In this document: positions 23,521 through 36,648 of the stretch, one piece after another
Position numbering within the stretch: position 1 is the stretch's first letter
Layout of the letters: each line of letters opens with the position of its first letter
Source: Lates calcarifer
Taxonomy: Eukaryota > Chordata > Actinopteri > Centropomidae
Direction of reading: 5' to 3'
Assembly: GCF_001640805.2 (NCBI RefSeq)
Contig: NC_066856.1
Span: forward strand, 4,867,377-4,931,376
DNA: 64,000 nt
The notes under the pieces: generated by a model
The model's input: the letters and a program-made list of their open reading frames with translations, nothing else
Database searches by the model: none
Told to the model about the DNA's origin: nothing
Program-made: the position numbers and the translations under genes

Positions 23521-26504
23521 TATTCATTTGATCTGCCCAAGATGCATGGAGTGTTTATGTGTAAATGCATAACTTATCTTTGTCAGGATGAAAAGCACTT
23601 TACTATTAAGTTTGCCTATTATGTAATTTCCAATGTCAAAATAAAATCTCACAAGTTTCATTGAAGGTCTCAACATATGCATACTTTGAACAGATCTAGA
23701 ATAATTCAAGCACATAATTCATCACTGGAGGTACACTATCAGCACTAGAAACCATCATCAGTACAAGAAAACTCCATCCATGGTCTATAGAATTCTAATA
23801 GCAGAGTAGACACTTAGCTTTGGAAATGTGACAGAAACGGGTGTTTTATTTACAGCTTCATTGATTCATTGATAAACCAATAATTAATGCCCTCAATAGT
23901 TGTGATTAGATTTCTCTCTCTGTCAGTTATAACCCAGTGAAGCCAGGACAAGCTTCTGCCAGATACAGTCCGTGAAAGCCGAAACTAGTCTGAATAAAGT
24001 CTAAGTGGTCTTCTCTTCTTGTTATTTGTAGTATGTTGACAGCATTTCTAATAAAAAACAGAAAAATAACATTGTACATAACAAAGTAAACATAACGCAA
24101 AACCATGCCTCATATTCAGCAGTCAACAACTATTAAAACTAAAACCCTGCAGTTTTCATTCAGATTTTGTATTGGTGTCAGCGCAGGCACTAGATTTGTC
24201 TGAAATTGACCAATCAACTCTAACTTAACCCATTGTGTTCTCACTCATTGGCCTGCTGGCAGGGCCTGAAGTCCAGCTGCCAATCAGAGCAGCAGCTCAT
24301 TAGTAGAGAAACTGCTGATGTGAAACGACACCCAAAACCAGTGGGAGAGACAAACAGGGAAGAGATTCTTTTTCTTGACAATTTTGCAACACAGGGCAAC
24401 ACAAACAAACTAAAAAATAACATTATTAAAATTACAGGTGGAGGCGAAACAACATCGAGACATAGCTGGACCAAACAGAATTACTGCACACTGTGATAAC
24501 CAGCTACACTGCTGATAAATTATTATACTGTCTGGGTTTCGTACATGTAATGTAAGTAGGGTAGACACTGAAGAAATAAAAAGAGTCAGGTCTGGAGGCT
24601 GGGTACCAGGTTTCTTCAAAGGCTGGTATATTTCATTTTAATGATGCTGTGAGTTTCTCCAAATTTGAATGATCTGAAATTAGGTTTTGTTCTGTCTCTC
24701 CAGTTGTGTAATATCTTTCCTCTTACGTATGCTTACTGATGTGAGTAGGAAAGGTTGGACACAATAGTGGGACAAAAGGGAATATTTATGAATGACTAAG
24801 CTAATGAAATTCATGGATTTTAACTGGGACAAAAGTAACAGAGTGCATTCCATGGATATATTAATTAGGCAAGTGTGGGTAAAGTGAAAGATACCACAGC
24901 TTTAAGCAGTATACTAGACCACTGACCATTTTGTAAAACATTTGTTTTTAATTATACAGTCTGTAAATTTAAAGATTAAGTTAACATCATCATTCTGGTA
25001 TAGCTGGTTAACTGAGCAATAAGTGAGCAAAAACAAACACTGTTTAACCACTGCAACACTGCTTATAAACTGGGAACTGTGTCCTATCACCATTCCTTCC
25101 TAAAACAAGAATTAAAATAGTCTCTGTTGCTTAGAAATCACCTGCTGTCTAGATCTGTATCATTACTCTAAACTTTGCCAGATATCAAGTCACTTTTATG
25201 ACACTTCTCTTTTTTTTTATTCATTAGTGCAAGAATCTTAGCATTATTGATCATAAAAAAATATAATGCTGTACAGTTTTTGAAAAGCTACAGTTAGGTA
25301 GGTATAATGACTACGACTTTGAACTTTCCACTGCCAGATTCCCTTTTTTATTTTATCCACATGGCTCACACTATAGGTCTTGTTTTGGTAATTGTTTTGT
25401 TTGATGAGCTGTATTTGTCTAAGTATAGCTTCTTAATGCTTAAATGTATCTGTACATTGGATTAAAATGTTGGTTGTGTATTGATAAACCAGTCTAACTC
25501 ACTTCTCATGAGAGTTTTTTTTTTTTTTTTTTTTTTTTGGTTGCACAATGACAACTAAAATTTGAGTCTGATCCAAAAACATGATTAATATCTCTTTTAT
25601 GTTTTGCTGACAGGCAACCTCTTGAGGTCTCTGAGGAGCAACAGCAAAAATAGCATGATGTTACATCCCACAGCCATACACCTGACCATATACACAGCGT
25701 AATGTCATAGGAAGGAGGTCACGGTGGATGGTTGAGATTGTCTGACTTTGACATAAGAGGCCAAGGTTAATACCTCATAGTTTTTAGCTTTTTATCTGAC
25801 TGAGACAAAGCAGCTGTTGCTCTGCAGCTCCTCCAGGTCCTGTGTCATGTGTTTATCTAAATGAAGTAAGACAGTACAGATCATAATTGTGAGCCTCTAG
25901 GTGAGTGGTAGCTGTCTAGTGTGTCAGCAGCACTTCAAGAGTGAAAACACACACAGTAAAATTGAAGGATTCAGAAAAAGTACATGTGAAATTAATATCC
26001 ACAGTTTCATATAACACTATCTTCATTCGCTTTTTATTGTCCCTTTGTCCTGTTGGACACGTCTGTATACGTGTGCTTTTCCCCTTGGACTTGTTGTGCC
26101 TCTGCTCTTGAAGTGTAATATTAGCCTTGGAGGACGGACAACAGAGAGGCAGGAACGAGTGATGATGAAAAATGAAGTTTGCTTAAAAGTATGAAAGGTT
26201 AATGCTGTTCTAAGAGGGCAGTTTCTCTGACACTATTTTGTCAAGGTTTAAAACAGTACATTTCACTCTCTAAATGGCAGAAATGAAGACAAGCAGAAAG
26301 AAAGATCAGTGAGACTTTGTTGAAGCCCCAGTATGCATTTATGACACTGGAAGAATAGGAGCTTTTTGATATTTGTTTAAAACGGTATATATATATTTAA
26401 TTAATTTATTGTAATATTTTATAAGTCATGCAATATTTATAGTAAAGTATAAGTGTGGCTCTTTGAAATATTATTTGATATGTAATCGTGTTTGGACAAC
26501 AATG
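23521..26504. other. Long unassigned noncoding stretch
   Basis: Nothing recognised apart from a poly-T tract. The part 25680-25790 (ggaaggaggtcacggtggat and following) has a SINE-like ring but no box A/B pair I can defend. Overlapping frames at 24233-24496 and 24241-24474 on opposite strands are treated as chance. Confidence 0.45.
25515..25538. repeat. Poly-T tract
   Basis: Run of 24 T. Confidence 0.95.
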
Positions 26505-26910
26505 CACCTCTGTGGCACAGAGGTAGAGAATATACAATTAGGACAACTGGGAACTGGCTTCAGGACAAAGTCTCCGACTGTCCTTGAGTGGCCCAGCCAA
26601 AGCCCAGGCTTAAACCCCACAGAACATCTGTGGAGAGACCTGAGGATAGCATTTCACAGACGCCTGCCATCCAATCTAAGAGGATGTGTCAGGAAGACTG
26701 GGATAAACTTCCCAAATCCAGGTGTGCAAAGCTTGTAGAGACTTATCCAAGAAGACTCAAAGTTGTAATTGCTCCCAATTGGGAGTCTGCAAAGAACTCA
26801 GGTAATGCTCTAAATACATTAATAAATAAGCAATATCAGATTTAGATTTTTATAAGCAAAAATTTCTAAAAACATTGGAGGGGGTCTGAATATTTTCTGG
26901 AGCCACTGTA
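26505..26910 (+). pseudogene. Tc1-like transposon remnant: transposase C-terminus and 3-prime end
   Basis: A plus-strand frame gives LEWPSQSPGLNPTEHLWRDL at about 26583-26642, the SPDLNPxExLW motif that carries the DDE glutamate of fish Tc1-like transposases. A one-base frameshift near 26690 moves the rest (CQEDWDKLPKSRC, then KLVETYPRRLKVV) into the next frame, and this matches the usual C-terminus. After the coding part comes ggtctgaatattttctggag then ccactgta at about 26910, the typical 3-prime terminal sequence. The N-terminal DNA-binding half and the first two aspartates are missing, and the 5-prime end is not recognised, so this is an inactive 3-prime fragment. Confidence 0.85.
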
Positions 26911-27612
26911 TCAGTCTTTGCATACACCCACAATACTGGTTAGTAGCATACATAGCATGGCTTGGCCCTCTCTCACAAATGAAAAATGCAACAACTGACC
27001 AATTTCTGTCAATAAAAACAACAATTGTTTGCCTGTTGTTCTTCAACTTTTGAGTTGCTTTTGCTGCACTTATTTGCATAACCATGGAATATTCTCTTTT
27101 GGCTTGTGGTGAATAGAAAAAGAAAAAAGAAAAATCAATATATGAATCAACATAACACCAAAATCTCACTTCATGGATTGAAATTAATAAATGTTGACAG
27201 CCTTTTTCCTTAAGCTCTTTTTTTTCTTCAAGCTATAACAGCATTTGTCCTGTCAGCTTTGTTTCAATAAATGAATATACTGTATATAGTTACCTGTTTT
27301 TTGTGCCAAGTGATTCAGTTTCCTGTTTGAAATCACTGACTGAAATGAAAAAAATGAGATAGCGGAGACATTTCAATTAAAAGTACTATTTTTTTGGTGA
27401 ATGGCTCACTACATCAAGGAAGCAAACAAAAACGCTATCTACTTTAAAACAAAAAAAGAAACTACAGTCTGCTTGTCCTTGCTCAGGTGCTTTCATTCTG
27501 TACATTACTGATGGACATGTACGCTTCCTCAGCATGACATAGCTGCTGTGGAGGCACAATGCACGCAAGCCTGAAGCAGCGGACACTGGCAGGACAGAAG
27601 AGCACAATAGGT
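26911..27612. other. Unassigned noncoding sequence
   Basis: No element recognised. A minus-strand frame at 26819-27169 (116 codons) partly covers the Tc1 end and is not a gene. Confidence 0.5.
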
Positions 27613-27634
27613 AAAAAAAAAAAAAAAAAAAAAA
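27613..27634. repeat. Poly-A tract
   Basis: Run of 22 A. Confidence 0.95.
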
Positions 27635-27769
27635 GGAAAATTCAGCAAACCCTGCAGTGGCCTCAAGTGACAGCAGGATATCACTTTTTTCAAGTTCTGA
27701 AAGTTGAATAGATTTCTTACCCAGAGGACATACACTGTGTGTAACCTAAGTCTGTTTGTCTTAATGTGT

Positions 27770-27965
27770 GGTGCTAGTTGAGATGGCGCTGACAAACAAA
27801 CAGCGGTGTGAAAGTCCTGCATTTTGTCGACCCATCCATCCACCCCAGCCCTGGACTATGTTGCTCTGTATACTACATCACCCAACTTCCTCCTTTGCTC
27901 CCATCATAATTGCTACGGCTGCTAGAGGTCGTCTAGCAATAAAACGTAACTATGGGTGGTAATAA
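27770..27965 (+). repeat. Interspersed repeat, copy 1 of an inverted pair
   Basis: Contains tttgtcgacccatccatcca, a ccaccccagccc block and gctgctagaggtcgtctagc. The reverse complement of 48785-48960 has the same three blocks in the same order at similar spacing, so the two are copies of one element about 21 kb apart in opposite orientation. No coding capacity or tRNA head is visible. I recall this repeat from percomorph genomes but have no name for it. Confidence 0.65.
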
Positions 27966-30900
27966 GCTGCTTGCACAGATGACCTATGGGCTTGTCTTTT
28001 ACAGGAGGACAGTATCCTCAGGCTAGTTAGTCCCGCTATTTCTACCACTGTGGTGTCCCTGATCTTGGATTTTGTTCCAGTTACTCTTTTTGTCGAACAT
28101 GTCTGGATTTTATTATTAAAATTTGACTGCATGTAAAGATTTGCCACTTAGAGGGTAAAATCAAATCTTCCCATGGTACTTAGTGCAGCAGCCTTAATGC
28201 AATCAGCGATATTAGAGATGGCTACCTGGATAACATGGGTCACCTTTTGTTGTGTGATGATGGATGTGGAGGCGGCATCAGCCCTCAGGTGACACAGGTG
28301 ATGGGCTCTTTCTTATTACAGGGCTAATGGGAGAGAAAGCTGTGGAAAGGCATCAATCGTTTCCCACTGCAACCACCAAGGTCACTGAGGTCACAAATTA
28401 ACCAGCCTCTCTTTCTTCTGTGGTTTATTTCTGTCCTAGCCTTTTAGTTTGTTGTTTTTGCTTTTGTTTTTCTCGTTTCTCTTGTTTTATCCCTCTGTTT
28501 ACTTTCTTCCATCTGCGAGGTCTATAAGTGCTGTAATCACTACAATATGTCATTAAATCTTTTTGTAACATTTTATTTTTCAGCATTTGTATTTTAGCTG
28601 CTTTGAAACAGACAGAACTTACTGATTTACTACATATTCATAACAGTTAATAGGTTTCAGGGTTCAGTATGTCTAGTGTTAAAAACACTTCAAATTCTTG
28701 AAGATGTTTCACCTCTCATGAAATGAGAGGTCAACACTTAGTAATGCCATGATCTGGATGACTGAGAACAGTTTTACAATAGTCACGGTGCTTCCCCTTC
28801 ACGCCTGCTGAGTGCTGTTAGCTAAAAGTGAGGTGTTCTGCAGACATATACCGTTACTGTCTTTTAGCACAAAGACATGTCGATATCCAAAAAGGTCTAA
28901 TACCATTTTATTGGCACTTCTCTATCCAGGCTTTTTGCTTTCCCATTCTTTTCAATAAGGGAGCCACATTTTAATGACATCCTTCACTGCTTCATGATTC
29001 TTTCCTTCACTTTCTGCATCTATCACTGTGGTGTATTGAACTGTAAGACTCTGTATTTGGAATTTAATGCTTCCCACCTCAGAGCAGTATTCTGATAGAT
29101 AAATAGACAGCTGTGTGCATGTTGCTTTCTACAATCTGCGCATGGCAACTACAGTATGGTTATGGTGAGGAAAACACTGTGGTCGCAGATGATTCAATGG
29201 GAAATGATAACTGCAGCTCTGTGACTGGACATGAACTCTGGTTTCCTGCATAAAGACTACACATAAATCCATAAAGCTGGGTTTTTCTGCGCAAATTCAA
29301 CTAGGAGGAGACTCCAGGCTGACTCAGAACATCCTGAAACGATTACATATCCAATCTGGCATTGACGTATGTTGAGATTCCCTTGGAGCAGCTGAGGGAT
29401 GCAGCTGGAGAGAAGCATGTCTGGTTTACTTTACTATAACCTGCCTGGATACGAAAAGTAAAATGAATAGTTGGATTTGTGTTTTGTTGGTCCCAGATAG
29501 GAGGTAGCCAGATAGTCACTTCTAAAGGTCTGTTGTTCAAAGGAAATCTCAAAGGTCTACTGTAGAATATTTGTCAAATCAAGAAGCAATTACTTCATCA
29601 TATGCACTCCCTCCTTGTTGTAAAATATCAGTATTCATTTCCTAATGTGAGCATAAGATAAAAGCTGTCCTTTAGCTCTATGAAGTCTTGATTGATTCTG
29701 TGACACTCCCAGTATAATGAGAAATGGCTGTAGGAGAATATCAATGCCAAGAATCTCAGAGGTGGTCGAGGAAACATCAGTACTCAAGTCTTTTAACTTT
29801 GAACAAAGGACAGGGCTGCTGTCAACATTATTGCTTCCACACCCTGACAGTTGTTTCTTAGTAATACATAAGGGACAGGCTTATTCAACTTGCAATAAAG
29901 TCTGCACAGTCCACCTAGAGCTTGGAGAATTGCATTAGTGATATACCTGTGGAATAATCAGAGAGGTATTTATGTATACATTTACAGACATTTACAGGGC
30001 AGGATCTATGGTAAAAAGGAAGAAAAAAAACTTTCCTGTTTGTGTTTTCACTGCAAGAATTGTGAAGATTAGGGAAATTTATCCAATTACAGATAAAAAA
30101 AAAATATTGGTACCTTTTGAAATGCAAAATCACAGAATCATTGTGTGTTGTATTTACTGTTACATATTTCTGTTGTTTGAGTGGGCGCAATGACAAGATG
30201 CAAAGAGGACAAACAGAGATGAAAGAGGAGACTAAACCCTGCAGAGCACCTGTCTCCAAAGTAGACAACCTGCTGTGTGTTTTATGGTTAACATTTACTA
30301 AATACGTCTGTTCCTAGTCCAAATAGTGATTCTATTGGCAACCAGTGCTTTGTCGTTGTGTTAGTCATGCTGTGACAAATTTGTATCAACTGCTGAGTCT
30401 TTGTTTGAACATTATGTAGCAAACTCTGACTGGATAGTTCCTGACGGTCACAAGTACTAAAACAGTTCCTGAGCCCCTAGAAAGATGGAAATGGGCTAAA
30501 TGCAGTAATTTATTGTAAGAAAAACACTATGTTACATCACAGCATCTAGGGACTGTCTTTACCAGCAAACTGTTGTATGGTCATGTGAGTTATAATAAGT
30601 TGTTCTGCCAGCTGTTGCACCAGTCTAAAAGTAATAGTGGAGAACTGAAGGTGGATGGCTAGGAATAAAAACACATGATTAAAAACTAGAGACCGCAAAG
30701 TTGCCTAGTGTGGTGTGAATGGATGCGACTTAAAGTGTTTTAACTTCAGCAAATACATTATGCTTATCCAGGACTTTATGCATGTGCTTGATGAACATAC
30801 AGTAAAAAGTGGAAAAAGAAAAAGAAACTGTACAACAGAAATAACTGCAGTTTCTAGTGAGTTCTCAGTTCAACCCAAAGCTGATGTCCATCACTAACTA

Positions 30901-31208
30901 GCTGTCAGCTAACATCTACACAGTTGGTACTGTAGCTTTTTGGGGCAAATAAAGAATTAGGTGTAAAGATGACTAATCAATCCTTGGCCAAACCATAACC
31001 AGATGCGGTCTGACCATTCCACTTGCATTATAAAGCATTCTGCATGCATCTACACCTTATCCAGATAAATACTGAATGTATTGTTAATAAAAGTAAATGG
31101 TATAATAAAGGTGACAGATCTTTTTGAAAGGCACTAATAAACTACCTATTGTTGTAAAGGTATGATGTATTGTTGTAAATCTGTGTAACTGAAGGGGGAA
31201 AATGTAAA

Positions 31209-31209
<1 letters not shown>
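27966..31209. other. Long unassigned noncoding stretch
   Basis: No gene or known repeat recognised. Minus-strand open frames at 29343-29552 and 29915-30268 and plus-strand frames at 29717-30317 overlap on both strands and have no domain. Confidence 0.5.
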
Positions 31210-31245
<36 letters not shown>

Positions 31246-31251
31246 ATATAT
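31210..31251. repeat. (AT)n microsatellite
   Basis: About 20 AT units with one ATTA interruption in the middle. Confidence 0.95.
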
Positions 31252-34200
31252 TTTAATAATGCAATATATCTCCATAAGAATTATTTATCCCACCAGTCTG
31301 GCCAATATGCCCCCTAGTATTGATTCACACCCTTTTTACCCTTCTTTGCAGTTCCCAAGTCTTCCATTGTTTTTTTCTCCCATAGGTCCCTTAAGTATGT
31401 CAAACAGAGGTACTAGGTTCCTTAAGTGGAATCCAGTGTTCACCTTCACAGCTGTTGCTTGTTATCTCATTACCCAGGTGTGTTTAGCTTGCGGTCATAG
31501 CCACCCTCAGTGCTCTTCTCAGGTTGTTATTTGGGCCTGTCTGTCACATTGTCCTCCAGTCAGTGACCTTGGGACTGATCAGTGACAGGTGATACTGATG
31601 TACGTCATCAGTCATTGATGTCGCTTCGCAACAGAGCACCAGTCTGTGCAAGGATATCTCATTTGGCAAATGTGGGCCATAAATAAACTGAGAGGAACTT
31701 TTTCTTTGTTTAGACAGCATGCTCAATATATTGATATATCTGAGTGATTCTAATCACCCACTGAGAGAGAGTGTGAGCACCTCAGGTTGCTCTCTGGTTG
31801 AACCTCAGAGGGTGCAAAAGTAACATCTGGCACACTGGTGGTGTGGCTTAATTAGCAGCAGCAGAGGTTTATGGTCAGCTAGAAAATTAAAACTACAGGT
31901 ATCAGTTGTGGATGTGGCAAGAACAAGGTGTGCAGATCCACACTTCATTCCTTCTCAATCAAAGGGTATCTCCTCTCCAAGTGAGTGTGTGAACAAGAAA
32001 GCAAACACATGTAAGCCCCCCCATCATGTAAAGGCTTGGACTGGTTTGCACCTTGCCACTCAAATCATGGCATGCTAGCTGGTCAGCTGACTGGGAGAAA
32101 AATAGCCCTGAAGGTCAGAACATTCAAGTCATTTAGACATTCATGACATTCAGTGCTGGATGATTGTTGGAAATGCAAACTCACTGGACGGAAAGCAATG
32201 TGTAAATCAAAGATGGCACACAATGTCTTCCTCACCTCCAATTGAACTGTAATGAGCTCAACACTGCCAGGGGCAACATAAAGAAATGCTGCACTATCTT
32301 TGAATTTATTTGAGTTGAATTAACATTAGTGGAAATCACTCTGTCTCTTTTGGACTAAGTCATGATTTCTTCCATCAGGCTGTAGGCAGGATTTCAGATA
32401 TACCAAAATTATGAGTCTGAATTTTAGCTATTCAATGACATTCTCTGTTCATTTTCCCTCCCTGTATGATGTTTTAAACACTATTTATAACACCTTGTCT
32501 GTACCAGCCATGGAAACAACAGCAGCAGCTGCAGTCCTCCATCAGTGTTTACACTGGATGTAATCAGCCAAAGCGGTGTGCTTAAAATCATTTTGGCAGT
32601 GGTCACAGCACAGTACACAATCAGTCAAGCTACAGTTGCATGCACTGTGTAGTGAAACTGAAGCATATTTGTTGCGTCAGACGCATGAGATGAAGAACTG
32701 AAAAACATGGCTGAAGCATGTCAACTGTGGGCAATCTGTATGCCTTCTCCACATTGCCAAGCCACACACTACTTATAAGATGATGGGCCCCAAGGCACAG
32801 GCGCATTAAAGCCTCAACCTTATACACAGGAGCAAAGTCCACCCCAGTCCTTCCTGTCACTTAGAATCATTTAGCATCTTTCTCAGTCACATTTTCCAAA
32901 TTAACCATAAAGTGTTATTGCTTTTTAACCAGCAGGAAAAAATACAATGATAAAATTAGACTGTGATTTTACAGGGTAAACTCCTTCTCTTCCACATTCC
33001 CTGATATACTCAAAATACATATGAGTCAGGCTTCTAAATGGTAAATATGCTGTGTGCTTGAGTAGATGAAATGTAGACATCCTTTTTCTTTAGCAGTCAG
33101 GCCTTTGATTCCAACATGTCATAGCACAACAAACAACAGACTTAATTATTTTAAGACTCATAATTATTCATCCGGAAGAAAACTTCAGTGTATCCTTATT
33201 TAGTACAACCCATAGGCACTCACTGACAATACTGACAACTATGGAAGCCTGTAACAGCAAATTATACACCTACAAACTGTATCTGACAACAGTTTTTTTA
33301 GGTTATGTAACAGTGTATTTTGTGTTGCTCCTTAACCCCTGTCAACAGCATGAAGTTGTGGCTGCAGTTCACCTGCCAAAATGTCTGGCAGAGGCATTTA
33401 ATGCTACTTAACACCAGCACCAAACAAATGGTGCATTTGTTCATTTCAAGATATGATACTTCATATTTTATACAAGACTGAAATTGTGGTCAATATGAAA
33501 ACACATACATAATTAATATACATTGTGAAAGGAAACACATATTTTTTCCTTTAAATGCAAATCTGGTATAAATGTCCTGTTGATATCGGTGCCCACCCAC
33601 TGTGGCTTTGAAAGCCTATCACTGCTTCCTCAACCGCCACAGCAGACACATCTCATGTCTACTCTCATGTAACTGCAGAGAGCCACGTGGAATGTTGTAT
33701 AACTTATTTACACCGTCAGTCTGATGTCAATGCACCTTTGTTGACCATAAATGACATAGAAAACATATTACTCACTGGTATGCCATAATATTTTTCACAA
33801 TCACTCTGACAGAATCTTTTCTCCTAACACATGAAAAAAACGATGATAGAGGGAAAACATACTGGATAATGCATGTAACATTGGCTGTTCTCTATGCCAG
33901 GCTTTTAAAGCTTATGTGTGCAGGACAAGGGTCAAGTGTACCCACTGGCATTAAAATGCAACACCATAACAGCTGGAAGCAGAATAAGTTAAGTTCACAA
34001 TGCTGCACAGACACCAGGCAATCTATTATGAAGTCTGTCAGCTTGTTTGTTTTACAAACAGACCTGAAGCTACACTGAAGTAAAATGACATAAACTTATC
34101 AGTATAGCCTAACCCAAAGTATAAATAGGAATAATATATTTCATGATTTATTTTTCCATTTAGGTAGTTGAGTGAGAAAGGGAGATACACACCTTTTTAT

Positions 34201-34313
34201 CTGACTTTATAATATAATATTTTTTAAATGCCTCAAAGGTTCAATCTCCTCCAATATATTTTTCATAAATTCTAGAATTAAACTCTATAGCATGGTGATG
34301 GAATTAGACTGAC
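31252..34313. other. Long unassigned noncoding stretch
   Basis: Nothing recognised. The open frame at 31259-31585 (108 codons) starts at the edge of the AT repeat and has no domain. A (CAG)-type short run lies at 32519-32532. Confidence 0.5.
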
Positions 34314-34355
34314 ACCCCCACCCCACCCCCACCCACACACCCACACACACACACA
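34314..34355. repeat. C-rich/(CA)n tract, G-quadruplex motif on minus strand
   Basis: Four C-runs of 5, 4, 5 and 3 separated by single A bases occupy 34315-34333, followed by CCCA/CA repeats. The minus strand therefore carries GGG-T-GGGGG-T-GGGG-T-GGGGG, a one-nucleotide-loop G-quadruplex motif. Confidence 0.85.
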
Positions 34356-34635
34356 AAACCTTCACTTTATCTTTATCTTCTTTATCTTCATCAGTGACTT
34401 GTGATATCACTCTAACTTAAGCCTTTTCACATGGACTGACTTCATATCCTGCCCAAGCTCAAAGATTATAAATGACGTATTATAAAAGTGATCAGTGAGT
34501 CAGTTGTACTTTGTACTTTTCCTGACGACAGACATATATTATATCCATTTAATTTGACAGTCAGGTGTGTTTGGCAGTGTACACAGAAAAACAGATGATC
34601 ATATTTGATGTGAAGACTGGCACTTATCCATCCCT

Positions 34636-34830
34636 CATCAACACTGCTGTGGTGCCCTTGAGCAAAGCCCTTTAACTCCACCTGCTCCAGTGGAGCTGCA
34701 CAGTGGCCAGTAGATAAGAATATGGTTGAACTGGGCAACTTCCAAGTGTGAATGCATGTAACTGTGGGATTGTGATCAGTAAAAGAGCAGTTGCCTCTCA
34801 GTGAAACTACACTAAATAAATAAGGGTAAG
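34636..34830 (+). repeat. SINE-like repeat, plus strand
   Basis: Segments in order: gtggtgcccttgagcaaagc, a ctgctccagtggagctgc block, acagtggccagtagataaga, cttccaagtgtgaatgcatg, a taactgtgggattgtgatca block and a gagcagttgcctctcagtga block. The order matches a teleost repeat with a CCTTGAGCAAGGCAC core. The tRNA-like head seen in related copies is missing. The minus-strand open frame 34466-34738 runs across it and is not a gene. Confidence 0.65.
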
Positions 34831-35514
34831 TCTTTACCTAGTCACAATTTTTAAACAAGGAAACGGTAAGCACAGTAAATTTATAATTACAATTACATTT
34901 TCATCAATTAAACTTTGTAACATTTAAAGGGGAACTGACCGGGTATGGCATAAGATTCTTTCAAAGACATGCAGTTATTATATTTATACTTACTTAAAAT
35001 AACAGAATAAAAGAATAAATTTGCAGATTCAAACTAGAAACCCTAAAAAGAACATCAGGCACAAACCTGCATCACCCACTACCTCTTTAAATTTCCAGCC
35101 ATTGTTGCAGCCTGGATTAGACCTCAATAAAACAGAATCAAGATGATTTAATCCACTTAATTCAATTAAGGCCAAGGAGGCAAACAGTCAGTAATCCACT
35201 CCTGTAAGCCAGTGTCTGAAACTGGGTCCCTGCTTTTTAATGAGAGATACAATCAGAGCAGACATGACCACTCAGGAATCATGTAAAAGACTGCACCAGT
35301 TCACAAGCTGTTAACGTCACATGTAGAAAGCACGTTCAGCAGGTCCATGATTTCTCCTTGGCTTTTCTTGTGACGTACAAATTAACTCACATCCCATTAC
35401 TGCTGTGATAACATGACAGGTAAATTAAGCAGTTATCTGGTGCACAGACAGAAATCTAATACACAATGAAAAAGTATAAAATCCATCAATTCAATATTGA
35501 CTTAAGGCATAAAC
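34831..35514. other. Unassigned noncoding sequence
   Basis: No element recognised. It may contain diverged upstream parts of the LINE fossil that begins at 35515. Confidence 0.45.
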
Positions 35515-35770
35515 CTCATTAACAGTGATCCCGTAAGCATCTCAGGAGTTCTTGGTACACACATAGACAACACACTCACCCAACACAGACTTTTCCATCA
35601 GATAAATAAATAAATAACCAAATAAAAGCTCAGCAAAGGCTGATATTTTTCATGACAGCTCACAAAATATTGAGCCAGACAAATCTGTCTGCCCCTACTG
35701 CATTAACTGAAAGTATTCTTACATCTTTTATAACAGTCTAGTACAACAGCTCTGAGAGTCAAACTTCTAA
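35515..35770 (+). pseudogene. LINE reverse transcriptase C-terminal fossil, plus strand
   Basis: One frame starts LINSDPVSISGVLGTHIDN, matching the region after the reverse-transcriptase catalytic core in fish LINEs (family form: a PVxxVxxFKFLGTHI segment). After a stop and a frame change it continues KAQQRLIFFMT, then a spacer, then TESILTSFITV followed by a stop and Y. These last two match the KAQQRLxFLR and IESILTYCITVWY motifs of L2/Rex-type LINEs at the expected spacing of about 30 residues. At least two stops show it is inactive. The earlier part of the RT domain and the 3-prime tail are not recognised. Confidence 0.75.
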
Positions 35771-36367
35771 ACTAGTGAACTGTGAATACATTAGATATCA
35801 TTTGAATACCTTTTTTTATGCTGAAGAATCACAATTATGGCCAATTGATTTTTTTAAAGCAAAATAGTGATCCAAACACTTTCAAGTCACCTTGGAAGGA
35901 CTTTGTCATTGATTAGATGCAACTAACCTAGCTTTAATATTCTTATTCCTTTCACTGACAACTAATCCTGCCATTTAGCTGAGATGCAGACATCTATGGT
36001 GAAAATCAAGAGACTTAAGGTCACCATGTTCTTCAAAAATAAGAGTAAAGCAAATAACACTGTGATATGTTTTATAAAATTCCTAAATGTCATTAGAGTG
36101 AAAGAGTGTGTCTGGAACAATGAAATACTTTGAACTTTAAATGTTTTGCAGTGACCCAGCATTGACTTGGCTGCTACGGTAAAAAACAGTGGACAGTGTT
36201 GCATCAGTATGCTCAGTGCAGGAACTGCATCATTTAAACACTAACCATAAATGCTGTCTAGCAGGAGAGAGTTGTGAGTGATGAAGACAGACCAGAGAGG
36301 GTGAAATGACAACACACCAGCTCTCTAAAATCCTCCATTAGCCATTTCAAGAGGAGAACGAATACAG

Positions 36368-36370
<3 letters not shown>
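35771..36370. other. Unassigned noncoding sequence
   Basis: Nothing recognised. The minus-strand frame 35962-36204 has no domain. Confidence 0.5.

Positions 36371-36404
<34 letters not shown>
36371..36404. repeat. (GT)n microsatellite
   Basis: About 17 perfect GT units. Confidence 0.97.
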
Positions 36405-36407
<3 letters not shown>

Positions 36408-36613
36408 TTTGTGAGCGTATATCCTGTGCCTTTGGACTGCTCACATACTTTGTTCTCTAAACTTGTTATATCTTGCTTAGTACATTTTTACATTTTTTCA
36501 GTGTTTCTTAAGATTTAAATGTTTTGTTAAAAAACATTGATCACATTTTATTTCAGCCATGTATCAGAATGAAATGATGTGAGAACACAAAATAATTCTT
36601 TCACAATAACCAA

Positions 36614-36648
36614 ATTATTATCATTATTATTATTATTATTATTATTAT
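36614..36648. repeat. (ATT)n microsatellite
   Basis: About 11 units with one C substitution. Confidence 0.95.
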
